From the NCBI RefSeq assembly GCF_014216315.1, contig NZ_CP045702.1, forward strand, positions 310,001-374,000: DNA of 64,000 nucleotides, written 5' to 3'. Shown in pieces: positions 36,407 to 45,626 of this stretch (position 1 is its first letter; every line of letters starts with the position of its first letter). The notes below the pieces were generated by a model. The model saw only the letters and a list, made by a program, of their open reading frames with translations. It was not told the origin of the DNA and made no database searches. The DNA is from Streptomyces finlayi. GTDB taxonomy: Bacteria; Actinomycetota; Actinomycetes; Streptomycetales; Streptomycetaceae. The position numbers were made by a program, and so were the translations under genes.

Positions 36407-37639
36407 TCACAGGCGGATGACGATCAGGGCGGTGTCGTCGGTGAGGCCGACCGGGGGGATGAGGTCGGTCAGCAGTCTGTCGGCGACCGTGTCCGGGTCC
36501 GCGGCGCCGTGACGGGTGATCGATGCGGCGAGCCGGGCGAGTCCGGTGTCGATGTCCTCGCGGCGGCGCTCGATCAGCCCGTCGGTGTACAGGACGAGGA
36601 CGGAGCCCGCGACGAAGGCGGTGTGGGCCTGCGGGCGGGCGACGTGTTCGGGCCGCGCGCCGAGCGGAGGATCGGTGGCCTGGTCGAGGAAGGTGACCGT
36701 GCCGTCGGGGTGCCGCAGCACGGGCGGGGGATGGCCGGCGCTGCTGTAGGTGAGGGTGCGGGCGTTCCAGTCGATGAAGACCGAGGCGGCGGTGGTGGAT
36801 TCGGCGCCGTTGACGGAGCGTGCGTACAGGCCGACGACTTCCAGGGCCTGGGCGGGACCGTCGGCGACCCGGGAGGCGGCGGACAGCGCGCTGCGCAGTT
36901 GGCCCATGACGCCCGCCGCGCGGAGACCGTGGCCGACGACGTCACCCACGGCCACGGCGGTACGGCCGTGGCCGGGCATGTCGACCAGGTCGTACCAGTC
37001 GCCGCACACGTTCAGGGCTCCCACCGCGGGCCGGTAGCGCACCGCGGCCCGGTGGTGGCCGAGCGGGCGGGGCGCGGGCAGCATCGCCTCCTGCAGGTGG
37101 ATGGCGACCTCGCGCTCCCGGGCGTGGGCCTGGCGCAGGCGCTCGTTGACCTCCTGCAGTTCCCGGGCCCGGGTGTACAAATCGGCTTCCAGGACCCGCG
37201 CGCGGTCCCCGTCCGGTCCGCCGCCGCGGGCTCGGATGAGTTCGGTGACCTCCTCGACCCGGTGCAGCAGCAGCGCCACGGTGCCGTCGGGGGCCGGAAC
37301 GGGGACGTTGACCGGGCTCCAGTACCGCTCCTCCCACACTCCCGGCCGGTCCGGAAGCTCCACGTCGTAGCGCTGCAGAGCCATGGTGTCGGGCTCCCCG
37401 CTGTCCGCGACCCGCCGCAGCGAGGCGTACAGGTAGCGCATCCCCGTCGCGGCGGCGTCGTTGGGGTTGTCGGGGAAGACGTCGAACAGGTAGCGGCCGA
37501 TCACCTGCTCGCGGGTCCGACCCGACATCGACAAGAACGCCTTGTTGGCATCCGCGTACACCAGATCGCGCGTCAGCAGCGCCACCGCACTCGGAAGTGC
37601 CTGGAAGACCGCCTGGTAGTCGATCCCGGCCTCGCTCAT
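36407..37639 (-). CDS. PAS domain PP2C-type (SpoIIE/RsbU-like) protein phosphatase
   Basis: A 410-residue phosphatase that likely controls an anti-sigma-factor antagonist. An N-terminal PAS domain (about 8-125, FQALPSAVALLTRDLVYADA ... GRYLFDVFPDN) senses a signal. A helical linker (ELQEVNERLRQAHARERE) precedes the PPM phosphatase domain from about 190, with GDWYDLVDM, VAVGDVVGHGLRA, LYTDGLIE and DDTALIV giving the metal-binding Asp set. Such genes are very common in Streptomyces and act in sigma-B-like stress cascades. ATG 37639 starts MSEAGIDYQAVF. No partner gene nearby. Confidence 0.95.
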   Translation of the reverse strand: MSEAGIDYQAVFQALPSAVALLTRDLVYADANKAFLSMSGRTREQVIGRYLFDVFPDNPNDAAATGMRYLYASLRRVADSGEPDTMALQRYDVELPDRPGVWEERYWSPVNVPVPAPDGTVALLLHRVEEVTELIRARGGGPDGDRARVLEADLYTRARELQEVNERLRQAHAREREVAIHLQEAMLPAPRPLGHHRAAVRYRPAVGALNVCGDWYDLVDMPGHGRTAVAVGDVVGHGLRAAGVMGQLRSALSAASRVADGPAQALEVVGLYARSVNGAESTTAASVFIDWNARTLTYSSAGHPPPVLRHPDGTVTFLDQATDPPLGARPEHVARPQAHTAFVAGSVLVLYTDGLIERRREDIDTGLARLAASITRHGAADPDTVADRLLTDLIPPVGLTDDTALIVIRL

Positions 37640-37874
37640 GATCCACCTGCCCGCACTATGACGTTCCGATCTCGTGCTTGCTCAACGGTAGGCACTGTCT
37701 GGGATCCGCGTGACCTCGGCCAGTGCGGAGTGAGCCGTTTGGCCCCTGTGCGGGGCCGGTCCGCCGCATGCCCCTGCAGCGGGTCTGGTGGACGATGCCC
37801 GGATGAGCGAGGTCGGTCCAGCCCTCGCCGCGCCGCTAGGCGGGGGTGTATGGAACTGCCGGCCAGTGGAGGCG

Positions 37875-38025
37875 TCAGCCGCGCCTTGCCCGCTCCCTTG
37901 CTACGCCGCAGGCGGCGCAGCCGGCCTTTCCGCAGGGAGATGAGCGCGATCTCGCTGCCGGCGAAGAGCACGTTGAGCACGATCAGCGAGGCGATGAGTG
38001 CGAGGTCGAACGCGAATCCTTCCAT
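37875..38025 (-). pseudogene. CorC/HlyC-family (DUF21) transporter, N-terminal fragment
   Basis: ATG 38025 begins MEGFAFDLALIASLIVLNVL followed by FAGSEIALISLRKGRLRRLR, the first membrane helix and FSGSE-like motif of CNNM/CorC-family proteins, usually about 430 residues. After about 45 residues the similarity ends and the frame turns into Pro/Arg-rich noise. The rest of the gene is missing. Confidence 0.7.
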
Positions 38026-38194
38026 GACGCCACCGTGTCATCCGTTCGGGCGTGCCGCCCTGAGGTGGCCGGGCTGTGTCGCAGATGGTCAGGGTGTGCC
38101 GCTCCGGCGGGCGGCTCGGCTGATGGGACCGTCCCTTGCGCCACACGCGTAGCCCGGGACGCCGGGCTGGGCCGTGCCACTGCGGCAAGGACTG

Positions 38195-39046
38195 TCATTC
38201 CGCGGCCAGCGGTGACCGTCCCAGCAACACGATGCCTGTCACGGCCGCCGCCGCTCCGAGCACCTGCGCTGTCAGTGCCCAGCCGGTGAGCGCGAGCTGT
38301 TCGCCGAAGACGACGATGCCGATCGCGACGGCGCCGATCGGCTCCATGGTGTCGATGATGGGCAGACTGACGGCCAGAGAGCCGGCCTGGAAAGCGCTCT
38401 GCGACAGGACGAGACCCGTCACTCCGACGGCCATCAGCGCATACGGCTCCCAGTGGAGGATCACGTCGAGGCCGTCGGTCCGGATCCGGCTGGCCGTGCT
38501 TTTGGCCAAGCCGTCGAGAAGCGCAAGCATCAGTGCCGCGCAGACGGCGTACGCCGCCGTCCGTATCCACCCAAGGCGCCATGCTCCCAGGGGCGCCAGC
38601 AGGGCCACGGCACCGACGACCGCCGCGAACGCAGGCACCCAGTCACGGACCCCGGGAACCGTAGCCCCATCAGAGAGCGGCAGTACCATCAGGAACACCG
38701 CCACGCCTCCCGCCGTGCAGACCATTCCGGTCTTCTCCCAACGGGTCAGCTGCTCCCCGCGTCGCAGGGCCAGGAACGGCAGCGCGAAGAGGAGATCGGT
38801 TGCCGCGAGGGGCAGGACCAGGACCAGGGGACCAAAAGCGAGCGCGAGCCCGAGGAAGGCGAAGGAGAGGATGGAAAGCCCCAGCCCCGCCAGCCATCGG
38901 GGCCGGCGGACCAGGTCGAGGAGGAGCCGCAGCCTCATCGACTTCCGCATCGATGCCTGCCGCGCCGCTTCGTGCTGCAGCACTGACCCGATACCGAAAC
39001 ATACGGCGGCCATCAGGGCACTCGATACCGCGACCACGATGTTCAT
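38195..39046 (-). CDS. DMT-superfamily (EamA-like) membrane transporter
   Basis: A 283-residue membrane protein with nine or ten hydrophobic helices, starting with SSALMAAVCFGIGSVLQHEA and ending AQVLGAAAAVTGIVLLG. The paired four-to-five helix layout, short loops and the FGPLVLVLPLAATDLLFALP segment fit the drug/metabolite transporter superfamily. Members export metabolites or act as magnesium or amino-acid carriers; the substrate here is unknown. ATG 39046 is the only sensible start. Monocistronic by spacing. Confidence 0.9.
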   Translation of the reverse strand: MNIVVAVSSALMAAVCFGIGSVLQHEAARQASMRKSMRLRLLLDLVRRPRWLAGLGLSILSFAFLGLALAFGPLVLVLPLAATDLLFALPFLALRRGEQLTRWEKTGMVCTAGGVAVFLMVLPLSDGATVPGVRDWVPAFAAVVGAVALLAPLGAWRLGWIRTAAYAVCAALMLALLDGLAKSTASRIRTDGLDVILHWEPYALMAVGVTGLVLSQSAFQAGSLAVSLPIIDTMEPIGAVAIGIVVFGEQLALTGWALTAQVLGAAAAVTGIVLLGRSPLAAE

Positions 39047-39191
39047 GGGTCAAGAATCCTTATCGCCACGACGGACGTCTGACGCACGAGAGAGCGGCCT
39101 GAACAGGCCCATCAGCCTCGGGAGCACGCTGGATGCCGTCGGGGTGCGCGCGGCGGACTTCGACGACGGCATGGTCCGGGCGGCGAAGGCG

Positions 39192-40061
39192 TCAATCATG
39201 GGCGATGACAGCGATGGGCGCCGGGCAGTGGTGAATCAGGGCATGGGTGACGGATCCGATGTGTGCGCCCAGAGTGCCTTTGCGTACACGTCGGCCGACC
39301 ACCACGAGGTCCGCGTTGTCCGCGGCATGCAGGAGTAGCCGAGCCGGGCCGCCGATGGGCGATCGCTCGACGACCTCCGCGGAAGGGAACTCCCGCCGCC
39401 ATGGCCTCAGGGCCTCCGTAAGGCGCCGCGCGATGTCGGGGCCCATTTCCCGCTCGGCTGCGACGAGCGCCGAGGCGTCGCGGACCACGGGACTGATCGA
39501 CCACCCGTGAAGGACCAGGACGCGGTCGCCACGGAGTACGGCCTCCTGGAAGGCGAAGTCGAGAAGCGGAGCGAAGAGCTGGTCGATGTCCACACCGACG
39601 ACCACGTCGCGCGCAGGGCCGGCCGGGACAGCCCCGTCCGGCCGCCCCGGTGCCCGTACGAGCACGACCGCTCGCTCCGTGACGCTGACCGTCGCCATGC
39701 CGACCGACCCGAAGAGGAAACCCCTCACCCCGCCCAGTCCGCGGGAGCCGAGGATGAGGAGACCGGCCTCGGACGCCTCGGTGGCCAGGATTTCGGAGGG
39801 CTGCCCTGACCGATGACGGGTCTCGATCTCCAGAGAAGGGTGCTCGCGCCGCACCGCTCCCGCGGCCTCGGCCAGCAGCTCTTCGGCCCAGCGGCTCCGT
39901 GCTTCGGGGCCGCCGTACTGTGCGGTCGTCGGCCCCTGCCATTCATCTGCGTAGACGATACGCAGGTTCACTCCGCGTAGCACCGCCTCCCCCGCGGCCC
40001 ATCCGGCCGCCGCGACGGCCTCGGGCGACCCGTCCACACCGACGGTCACAGGACGGGACAT
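39192..40061 (-). CDS. Universal stress protein, tandem UspA domains
   Basis: A 289-residue protein with two UspA domains. Domain 1 (about 1-140): VTVGVDGSPEAVAAAGWAAG at the start and LLILGSRGLGGVRGFLFGSV as the nucleotide loop (G-2x-G-9x-G-S type). Domain 2 (about 150-289): VVVGVDIDQLFAPLLDFAFQ, LVVVGRRVRKGTLGAHIGSV. Both loops look able to bind ATP. Such pairs are induced by hypoxia and stress in Streptomyces. ATG 40061 was chosen over a GTG two codons upstream because GGGAG is correctly spaced only for the ATG. Confidence 0.95.
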   Translation of the reverse strand: MSRPVTVGVDGSPEAVAAAGWAAGEAVLRGVNLRIVYADEWQGPTTAQYGGPEARSRWAEELLAEAAGAVRREHPSLEIETRHRSGQPSEILATEASEAGLLILGSRGLGGVRGFLFGSVGMATVSVTERAVVLVRAPGRPDGAVPAGPARDVVVGVDIDQLFAPLLDFAFQEAVLRGDRVLVLHGWSISPVVRDASALVAAEREMGPDIARRLTEALRPWRREFPSAEVVERSPIGGPARLLLHAADNADLVVVGRRVRKGTLGAHIGSVTHALIHHCPAPIAVIAHD

Positions 40062-40234
40062 TCTCACGCTCCCTTCTCACAGCGGGTGCGAAGCCTCCCC
40101 GGGCGGCGGGCCTCATGACACGCGACGTGGCTCCGCGCAACGGCGAAGGTGAGGAAGTCTCGTCTCGTCGCTCTCGAATATCCGGCACATCCATACGGTC
40201 TGTGGTGCGGCATGCCATGTCTGTCAGCGCTTGT

Positions 40235-40535
40235 TCATCCCGGCCCCGGGGAGCGGGGGCGGCCGTGCGGGCCGGCCGGGGGAACGTGCGCACGGCGGCG
40301 GATGTCGAGGGTGGCGCGGTGGAGCGAGCCGCCGAACGGCGCGCAGTGCAGAAAGTGCGCGTAGTGCGGCAGGTCGCACGCGATGGGCTCGAAGCGCCAG
40401 CCCTCGGGGGCGCGCAGCATGCGGGGTGTACTCGTGGTCGACCAGCGCCTTGCCCGGGGCGATCTCGGTGTGCGAGCTGACCGGCGACCCGAGGGGGTGC
40501 ACGCTGTGAGCGGTAATGATCCGTGGCGATGACAT
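40235..40535 (-). pseudogene. Small conserved-looking protein with a single frameshift
   Basis: From ATG 40535 (GGGGAG upstream) the frame reads SSPRIITAHSVHPLGSPVSS then HTEIAPGKALVDHEYTP and turns into Arg/Ala noise. In the next frame, starting near 40425, it continues MLRAPEGWRFEPIACDLPHY, AHFLHCAPFGGSLHRATLDI and stops at 40235. Restoring one base joins them into about 100 residues rich in His, Cys and Tyr. Family not recognised. Sequence error is an alternative to true decay. Confidence 0.45.
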
Positions 40536-40599
40536 CGGGCGTGGCTCCCCTCGTCCCAGCCGTTACCTTTACGCCCCGCAACCTGGCGCACCATGCGGG

Positions 40600-40815
40600 T
40601 CAGACCCCGTACAACCACCATGAAGGATTGTGGCGGGCTTCGCGAGACCTGCGAGGCGTACCGAGAAGGCCCTGGTCAGTCTCGCTCGTCGGCCGCGCAG
40701 TGAGCCGGCTGAGGGCCGCGTCGAGGCGGCGGGTGGCTTCCTCCGACTCCGGCGCCCCGGCCGGCGCCGTCTCCGCGCGCACCGGCTCGGTGCGCACCAC
40801 CACTGTTCTCGTCAC
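40600..40815 (-). CDS. Small hypothetical protein, 71 aa
   Basis: GTG 40815 overlaps the stop of the acetyltransferase fragment (AAGTGACG), giving TRTVVVRTEPVRAETAPAGA, then SEEATRRLDAALSRLTARPT and ending HNPSWWLYGV. Acidic and basic residues alternate as in a short helix; the ending WWLYGV is distinctive. Coupling to the preceding gene suggests it was once part of that unit. No known family. Confidence 0.45.
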   Translation of the reverse strand: MTRTVVVRTEPVRAETAPAGAPESEEATRRLDAALSRLTARPTSETDQGLLGTPRRSREARHNPSWWLYGV

Positions 40816-41100
40816 TTGTGCCCCTTGCTCCACTCGCGCCGCAGCAGTCCGTACACCAGCTCGTCGACGCGCCGCCCGTCGCGGTGGATGCTCTCGCGCA
40901 TCACGCCCTCCCGCACGAAACCGGTACCTTCGAGCAGGCGCACGGAACGCGGGTTGTCGGCGAAGACCTCCGCGGTGATCCGCTCGAGTCCGAGCACATC
41001 GAAGGCGTGGCCGACCGCCAGCACCACCGCCTGGTGTCCGTGGCCGCGCCCCCACAGTTTGCCGTCTCCAGGGCGGCCTTCTTGGCCTCGGCGGAACGTC
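40812..41100 (-). pseudogene. GNAT acetyltransferase truncated at the N-terminus
   Basis: From about 41060 the minus strand reads LWGRGHGHQAVVLAVGHAFD (acetyl-CoA loop and helix), then GLERITAEVFADNPRSVRLL and FVREGVMRESIHRDGRRVDE, the second half of RimJ/L-type GNATs. The normal first 80-90 residues are missing; upstream sequence has Arg/Gly/Pro composition and no match. A start far upstream (41234) exists but gives an unnatural N-terminus. Probably inactive. Confidence 0.65.
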
Positions 41101-41556
41101 TTCCCCAGACGGCGGCCCGACGCTTCTGCAGTCACGGCGCGGATGTGAGGGGCAGCCTCCGACGGGGGGATGAGACTGTTCCGTGAGGCCATGAGTAGGC
41201 GATCGGCCTCGACGTGCAACGGGCCGTCGCCCACTTCAGGAACTGCTGATCCTTCCGACCGCGCCTCACACGTTCCAACGGTCGGGTCGCCCGCGCCGTG
41301 ACCGGCGACGCGCGCGATGGCCGGTCACACGCATGAGTGAAGGGTTCGCACGGCGCCCCGGCCGCCGCTCGCGATGCGATCCCGCGACACATCCGGCTTT
41401 GCTGTGCGGACAGTCACGACGGACGTCTTCGCGCATTGCGGCCGAACAGCGCATTCCCCGGAGGGGATTCCGGGCAGTATTCCTGTACGCCCATACTATT
41501 TTCCTACGGAATCGAAGAATCGCTTTCCGCTTTCCGTCCCCTCCTGGAGAAAAACC
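41101..41556. promoter_or_regulatory. Leader and promoter region of the exopolysaccharide operon
   Basis: No gene is supported here. The last 80 bases are much more AT-rich than the surroundings (CCATACTATTTTCCTACGGA) with a TACTAT hexamer at 41494-41499 that could be a -10 box, about 60 bases before the first gene. A CCCCGGAGGGG hairpin lies just upstream (near 41457-41467). Assignment of the promoter is by eye. Confidence 0.4.
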
Positions 41557-42549
41557 ATGCGCGTTGCCGTGACCGGCGGCGGGGGATTTCTGGGCTCACA
41601 TCTGTGTGAGGCATTGCTGCGGCGCGGGGACGCCGTCGTCTGCCTCGACAACTTCGCCACGGGAAAACCCGAGAACATCGCACATCTGTGCGAGTTCCAT
41701 GCCTTCGAATTCATTCTCGCCGACGTGAGCGAGGCCGTGCAGGTACACGGCCCCCTTGACGCCGTCGCCCATCTCGCGAGCCCCGCCTCGCCACCCGACT
41801 ACCTGCGCCAGCCCCTCCAGACGCTCGCCGTGGGCAGCCGCGGCAGCGAGAACATGCTGCGGCTGGCGGAGCAGAACAACGCGCGTTTCCTGCTCGCCTC
41901 GACCAGCGAGGTCTACGGCGACCCCCTGGTGCATCCACAGGACGAGGAGTACTGGGGGAACGTCAACCCCGTCGGGCCGCGCAGCGTGTACGACGAGGCC
42001 AAGCGGTATGCCGAAGCGGTCACCATGGCCTATCACCGGAGCCGCGGTGTCGACGTGGGGATCGTCCGCATCTTCAACACCTACGGCCCACGCATGCGAC
42101 CGCACGACGGACGTGTCGTATCCAGTTTCATCACCCAGGCGCTCAGCGGCGAACCGCTCACGATTTACGGCGACGGCAAGCAAACACGTAGCTTCTGCTA
42201 TGTCGACGATCTGATCCGCGGAATTGTCGCCATGCTGGACTCGTCCGTCACCGGGCCGGTCAATCTCGGCAATCCGGAGGAGCGGACGGTGCTCGAACTC
42301 GCGGAGCTCGTCCTCGAACTCACCGGCTCGACATCGGACATCCACTACCACCCGCTCCCGACGGACGACCCCACCCGTCGGCGACCGGTGATCACTCGGG
42401 CAGCGGAACTGCTCGGCTGGGACCCCGAGGTGGACGTCCGGCAAGGGCTGCGCAGGACCGTCGACTGGTTCGGCAGCCGACCTCAGGACATCGCGTTGGC
42501 AGCGGCAGCGATCCGCGGCGGGCAGCAGGACACCGTCCCGGTTCCGTGA
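41557..42549 (+). CDS. UDP-glucuronate decarboxylase / UDP-xylose synthase-type SDR enzyme
   Basis: A 330-residue extended short-chain dehydrogenase. GGGGFLGSHLCEALL binds NAD; ASTSEVYGDPLVHPQ and YDEAKRYAEA give the catalytic Ser/Tyr/Lys; HLASPASPPDYLR and EEYWGNVNPVGPRSVYDEAK are typical of UDP-xylose synthases, as is RSFCYVDDLIRGI. The reaction would be UDP-glucuronate to UDP-xylose plus CO2, using product of the dehydrogenase encoded downstream. ATG 41557 follows CTGGAG. First gene of a four-gene operon; a strong hairpin lies between it and the next gene. Confidence 0.85.
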   Translation: MRVAVTGGGGFLGSHLCEALLRRGDAVVCLDNFATGKPENIAHLCEFHAFEFILADVSEAVQVHGPLDAVAHLASPASPPDYLRQPLQTLAVGSRGSENMLRLAEQNNARFLLASTSEVYGDPLVHPQDEEYWGNVNPVGPRSVYDEAKRYAEAVTMAYHRSRGVDVGIVRIFNTYGPRMRPHDGRVVSSFITQALSGEPLTIYGDGKQTRSFCYVDDLIRGIVAMLDSSVTGPVNLGNPEERTVLELAELVLELTGSTSDIHYHPLPTDDPTRRRPVITRAAELLGWDPEVDVRQGLRRTVDWFGSRPQDIALAAAAIRGGQQDTVPVP

Positions 42550-42578
42550 CCCCCCGCCGGCTTCCCACTCGGTGTCTG

Positions 42579-42632
42579 CCCTGCGAGAAGGCGTGCCGAT
42601 CCACCGGTGGACGGGCACGCCTTCACGCAGGG
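42579..42632 (+). terminator. Large hairpin between first and second operon genes (attenuator or partial terminator)
   Basis: CCCTGCGAGAAGGCGTGCC-type left arm pairs with GGCACGCCTTCACGCAGG on the right, one mismatch in about 18 bp, with a loop containing the smaller palindrome CCACCGGTGG. The next gene starts 39 bp later. It may reduce transcription of the downstream genes, or protect the 3' end of the first message. Confidence 0.7.
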
Positions 42633-42670
42633 CCGCACAACACCGGCGACCTTCCTCCTGGAGCACACCC

Positions 42671-44527
42671 ATGACGCAGGCCGCACCTGGCCCCGCTCTC
42701 AACTCCGACACGATCACCCTTACCCCGCCGGACGCGCCGGCCGACGAGCTCCACACGCTCTCCGCCGGCAACGTCGTGGGTATCTCCCCCGACGGGCCCG
42801 TGTTCGGGACTCCTCCCCGTACGGCCCCCACACGAGCCGACAGCTTCGTCGCCCAGTTCTCCCGCGCCGACCGGGTCAAGGTGATGCTGCTCAGCGCCGG
42901 GTGGCTCGCCGGGCTCGTCTGGTTCTGGGTCTGGTGGCTCCAGCCCGGGCACCGGGTCGGCTGGGTGGGTCTGATCGTCAACAGTGCCCTGCTGGTCTAC
43001 CTCACGGTGCTGCCCTTCCACTTCGTCTTCGTGTGCGCCCGGATGCGGCGCTTCAACCCGGCGATCGCGGTACCTCGGGTACGGACCGCCTTCGTGGTGA
43101 CCCGTGCGCCCTCCGAGCACTGGGACATGGCCCGGGCCACACTGCGCGCAATGCTGGATCAGACGTTCCCTTACGCCTACGACGTCTGGCTCTGCGACGA
43201 GGAACCGACGCAGGAGATCTTGGACTGGTGCCGGGAGAGCGGGGTCGGGCTCTCCTGCCGGCGCGGTGTCACCGAGTATCACCGGGCCTCCTGGCCGCGC
43301 CGGACCCGGTGCAAGGAAGGCAACCTCGCCCACTTCTACGACCACTGGGGTTACGAGGACTACGACGTCGTCGCCCAGCTGGACTGCGACCACGTCCCGC
43401 ACCCCGACTACCTCGTCGAGGTCGTGCGGCCCTTCGCCGACCCGGCGATCGGCTACGTCGCCGCACCGAGCATCTGCGACTCCAACGCCGAGGCTTCCTG
43501 GTCGGCGCGCGGCAGGCTCTACCGTGAGGCGGTGTTCCACGGTGCTTTCCAGCTCGGGCACTCCGAGGGTTACGGCCCCCTGTGTATCGGCTCCCACTAC
43601 GCCGTACGCACCCAAGCCCTGCGGGACATCGGCGGTCTTGGCCCCGAGCTCGCCGAGGACTTCTCCACCACCTTCCTTCTGAACTCCGCCGGCTGGCACG
43701 GCGCGTTCGCCATCGACGCCGAGGCGCACGGCGAGGGGCCGATCACGTTCGCGGCCATGGCCACCCAGGAGTTCCAGTGGTCGCGCAGTCTCGCCGTCCT
43801 CCTCTTCGGCATGCTCCCGAAGCATCTGGGCCGGATGAGTCGTCGCCTGCGCCTGCGGTTCGGGCTCATCGCCCTGTACTACCCCCTACTCGCGACAGCG
43901 ACCGCCGTGGGCATCGCGCTCCCCCCTGTCGCCGCCGTCACCGGCCTGCCCTGGATCAACGTCAACTACTTCTCCTTCCTGGGCCACTTCTGGGCCATGT
44001 CTGTGTGGCTGATCCTCCTCACCCTGATGGTGCGCCGCTGTGGCCTGCTGCGCCCGCGTGATGCCCCCGTGCTGAGCTGGGAGAACTGGCTCTTCGTACT
44101 GGCCCGTTGGCCCTTCGTCGTCTGGGGCATCGGCGCTGCACTGTTCCAGCGGCTCCGTCCACGGCCCGTCGTCTTCAAGGTCACCCCCAAGTCCCGCAAC
44201 GGACTCGAGCCACTGCCCCTGCGCCTGATCGTCCCCTACGTGCTCATCAGCTGCGCGCTCTCGTCGGCTGCGGTGGTCGGCGAACTCACCGGCCCCGCAG
44301 CGGGCTACGTCTTCCTGTGCATCCTGGGCTCACTGTCCTACGTCGTGGTCACCTTCGCCGTGTCCGCCCTGCATGTCGTCGAGGCCGCCCGGGGAGCCGA
44401 AGTTCGCACCCACCGAGCTCTCGTCACCGCGTGGCCGGCCCTGCTCGCGGGCACCCTCGCACTGCTTCCCCTGACCCTGGCCGCATTCCTGTACCCGGCC
44501 TACCTCGCCGGTGTCCTGGGCTGGTGA
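42671..44527 (+). CDS. Membrane GT2 glycosyltransferase, cellulose-synthase-like
   Basis: A 618-residue processive-type glycosyltransferase. Two N-terminal helices (about 75-95 and 100-125) precede the GT-A domain: AFVVTRAPSEHWDMARATLR, LCDEEP (near 180), the DCDH metal site (near 238), the ELAEDF motif containing the catalytic acid (near 330), and QEFQW, a variant of the Q-x-x-R-W motif with Gln in place of Arg. About six C-terminal helices form the export channel. Such enzymes polymerise UDP-sugars and push the chain across the membrane. No PilZ domain. ATG 42671 follows CTGGAG. The sugar is unknown; neighbours supply UDP-glucuronate, UDP-xylose and UDP-galactose. Confidence 0.88.
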   Translation: MTQAAPGPALNSDTITLTPPDAPADELHTLSAGNVVGISPDGPVFGTPPRTAPTRADSFVAQFSRADRVKVMLLSAGWLAGLVWFWVWWLQPGHRVGWVGLIVNSALLVYLTVLPFHFVFVCARMRRFNPAIAVPRVRTAFVVTRAPSEHWDMARATLRAMLDQTFPYAYDVWLCDEEPTQEILDWCRESGVGLSCRRGVTEYHRASWPRRTRCKEGNLAHFYDHWGYEDYDVVAQLDCDHVPHPDYLVEVVRPFADPAIGYVAAPSICDSNAEASWSARGRLYREAVFHGAFQLGHSEGYGPLCIGSHYAVRTQALRDIGGLGPELAEDFSTTFLLNSAGWHGAFAIDAEAHGEGPITFAAMATQEFQWSRSLAVLLFGMLPKHLGRMSRRLRLRFGLIALYYPLLATATAVGIALPPVAAVTGLPWINVNYFSFLGHFWAMSVWLILLTLMVRRCGLLRPRDAPVLSWENWLFVLARWPFVVWGIGAALFQRLRPRPVVFKVTPKSRNGLEPLPLRLIVPYVLISCALSSAAVVGELTGPAAGYVFLCILGSLSYVVVTFAVSALHVVEAARGAEVRTHRALVTAWPALLAGTLALLPLTLAAFLYPAYLAGVLGW

Positions 44528-44573
44528 CTCGGCTCGTCCACTCGCCCAAAACCGCGAACCAGAAAGGTGCCCC

Positions 44574-45602
44574 ATGCCCGGTTCCTCCACTGTCCTCGTG
44601 ACCGGCGCCGCCGGCTTCATCGGCAGCCACACGTGTGTCGAGCTTCTCGAGCACGGCCAGGAGATCGTGCTGGTCGACAACTACTCCAACAGCTCACCCG
44701 AAGCCGTGGAACGCATCGCCAAGGTCGCCGGCCGCCCGCCGGCCGCCGTGTACGAGGCCGACCTGCTCGACCGGCGAGCGCTCGGCAAGGTGTTCGAGGC
44801 CCATTCCTTCGACGCCGTCATCCACTTCGCCGCCAAGAAGGCGGTGGGCGAGTCCGTGGAACAGCCGGTCGACTACTACGACACGAATGTCGGCGGGACG
44901 ACCGCGCTGCTGCGCGCGATGCACGACCACGGCGTGCGCCGTCTGGTCTTCTCGTCCTCGTGCTCGATCTACGGCGATGCCACCAAGGTTCCGCTGACCG
45001 AGAGCGACCCGGCCCGCCCCACCAACCCGTACGCCACCTCGAAGTGGCTGTGCGAGCAGGTCCTGTCGGACGTCTGCCGCCGGCTCCCGGAGCTCTCGGT
45101 GCTGGCGCTGCGGTACTTCAACCCGGTCGGCGCCCACCCCTCAGGACTGCTGGGCGAAGTACCCCACGGTGTTCCCGACAACGTCATGCCGTACATCGCG
45201 CAGGTCGCGGCCGGCCGACTCGGCCGACTGAAGATCTTCGGCGACGACTACCCCACTCCGGACGGCACAGGGGTTCGCGACTACATCCACGTGATGGACG
45301 TCGCTGAGGGACATCGCGTCGCCCTGGACCACCTCGACGACGAGCGCGGCATGCGGGTCCTCAACCTCGGTACAGGCCGGGGAACCTCCGTACGCCAGCT
45401 GCTGGCAGCTTTCGCGGATGTCTGCGGAGCGCCGATTCCCTACGAAATCACCGGCCGTCGGCCCGGTGACGTGGCCGAGCTCGTCGCCGACCCCACCGCA
45501 GTGGCACGGGCCTGGGGCTGGGCCACCACACGGGACCTGACCGCCATGGTCGAAGACGCGTGGCGCTTCCAGCAGATCAACCCGTCCGGCTATGGGAACT
45601 GA
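44574..45602 (+). CDS. galE: UDP-glucose 4-epimerase
   Basis: A 342-residue GalE that interconverts UDP-glucose and UDP-galactose (or the pentose pair UDP-xylose/UDP-arabinose). NAD-binding TGAAGFIGSHTCVELL, FAAKKAVGESVEQP, catalytic SSSCSIYG and Tyr-Lys in NPYATSKWLCEQ, and YFNPVGAHPSGLLGE are all canonical. The spacing of 46 bp to the GT2 gene and 24 bp to the next gene indicates one operon. ATG 44574 follows GAAAGG. Length normal. Confidence 0.93.
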   Translation: MPGSSTVLVTGAAGFIGSHTCVELLEHGQEIVLVDNYSNSSPEAVERIAKVAGRPPAAVYEADLLDRRALGKVFEAHSFDAVIHFAAKKAVGESVEQPVDYYDTNVGGTTALLRAMHDHGVRRLVFSSSCSIYGDATKVPLTESDPARPTNPYATSKWLCEQVLSDVCRRLPELSVLALRYFNPVGAHPSGLLGEVPHGVPDNVMPYIAQVAAGRLGRLKIFGDDYPTPDGTGVRDYIHVMDVAEGHRVALDHLDDERGMRVLNLGTGRGTSVRQLLAAFADVCGAPIPYEITGRRPGDVAELVADPTAVARAWGWATTRDLTAMVEDAWRFQQINPSGYGN

Positions 45603-45626
45603 ACCTCGGATCAGGAGAAGAACAAG

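Noticed and set aside
36509..38152. Plus-strand open frame of about 550 codons opposite the PAS-PP2C gene
   Set aside because: Shadow; composition dominated by Gly/Val/Arg/His and no motifs.
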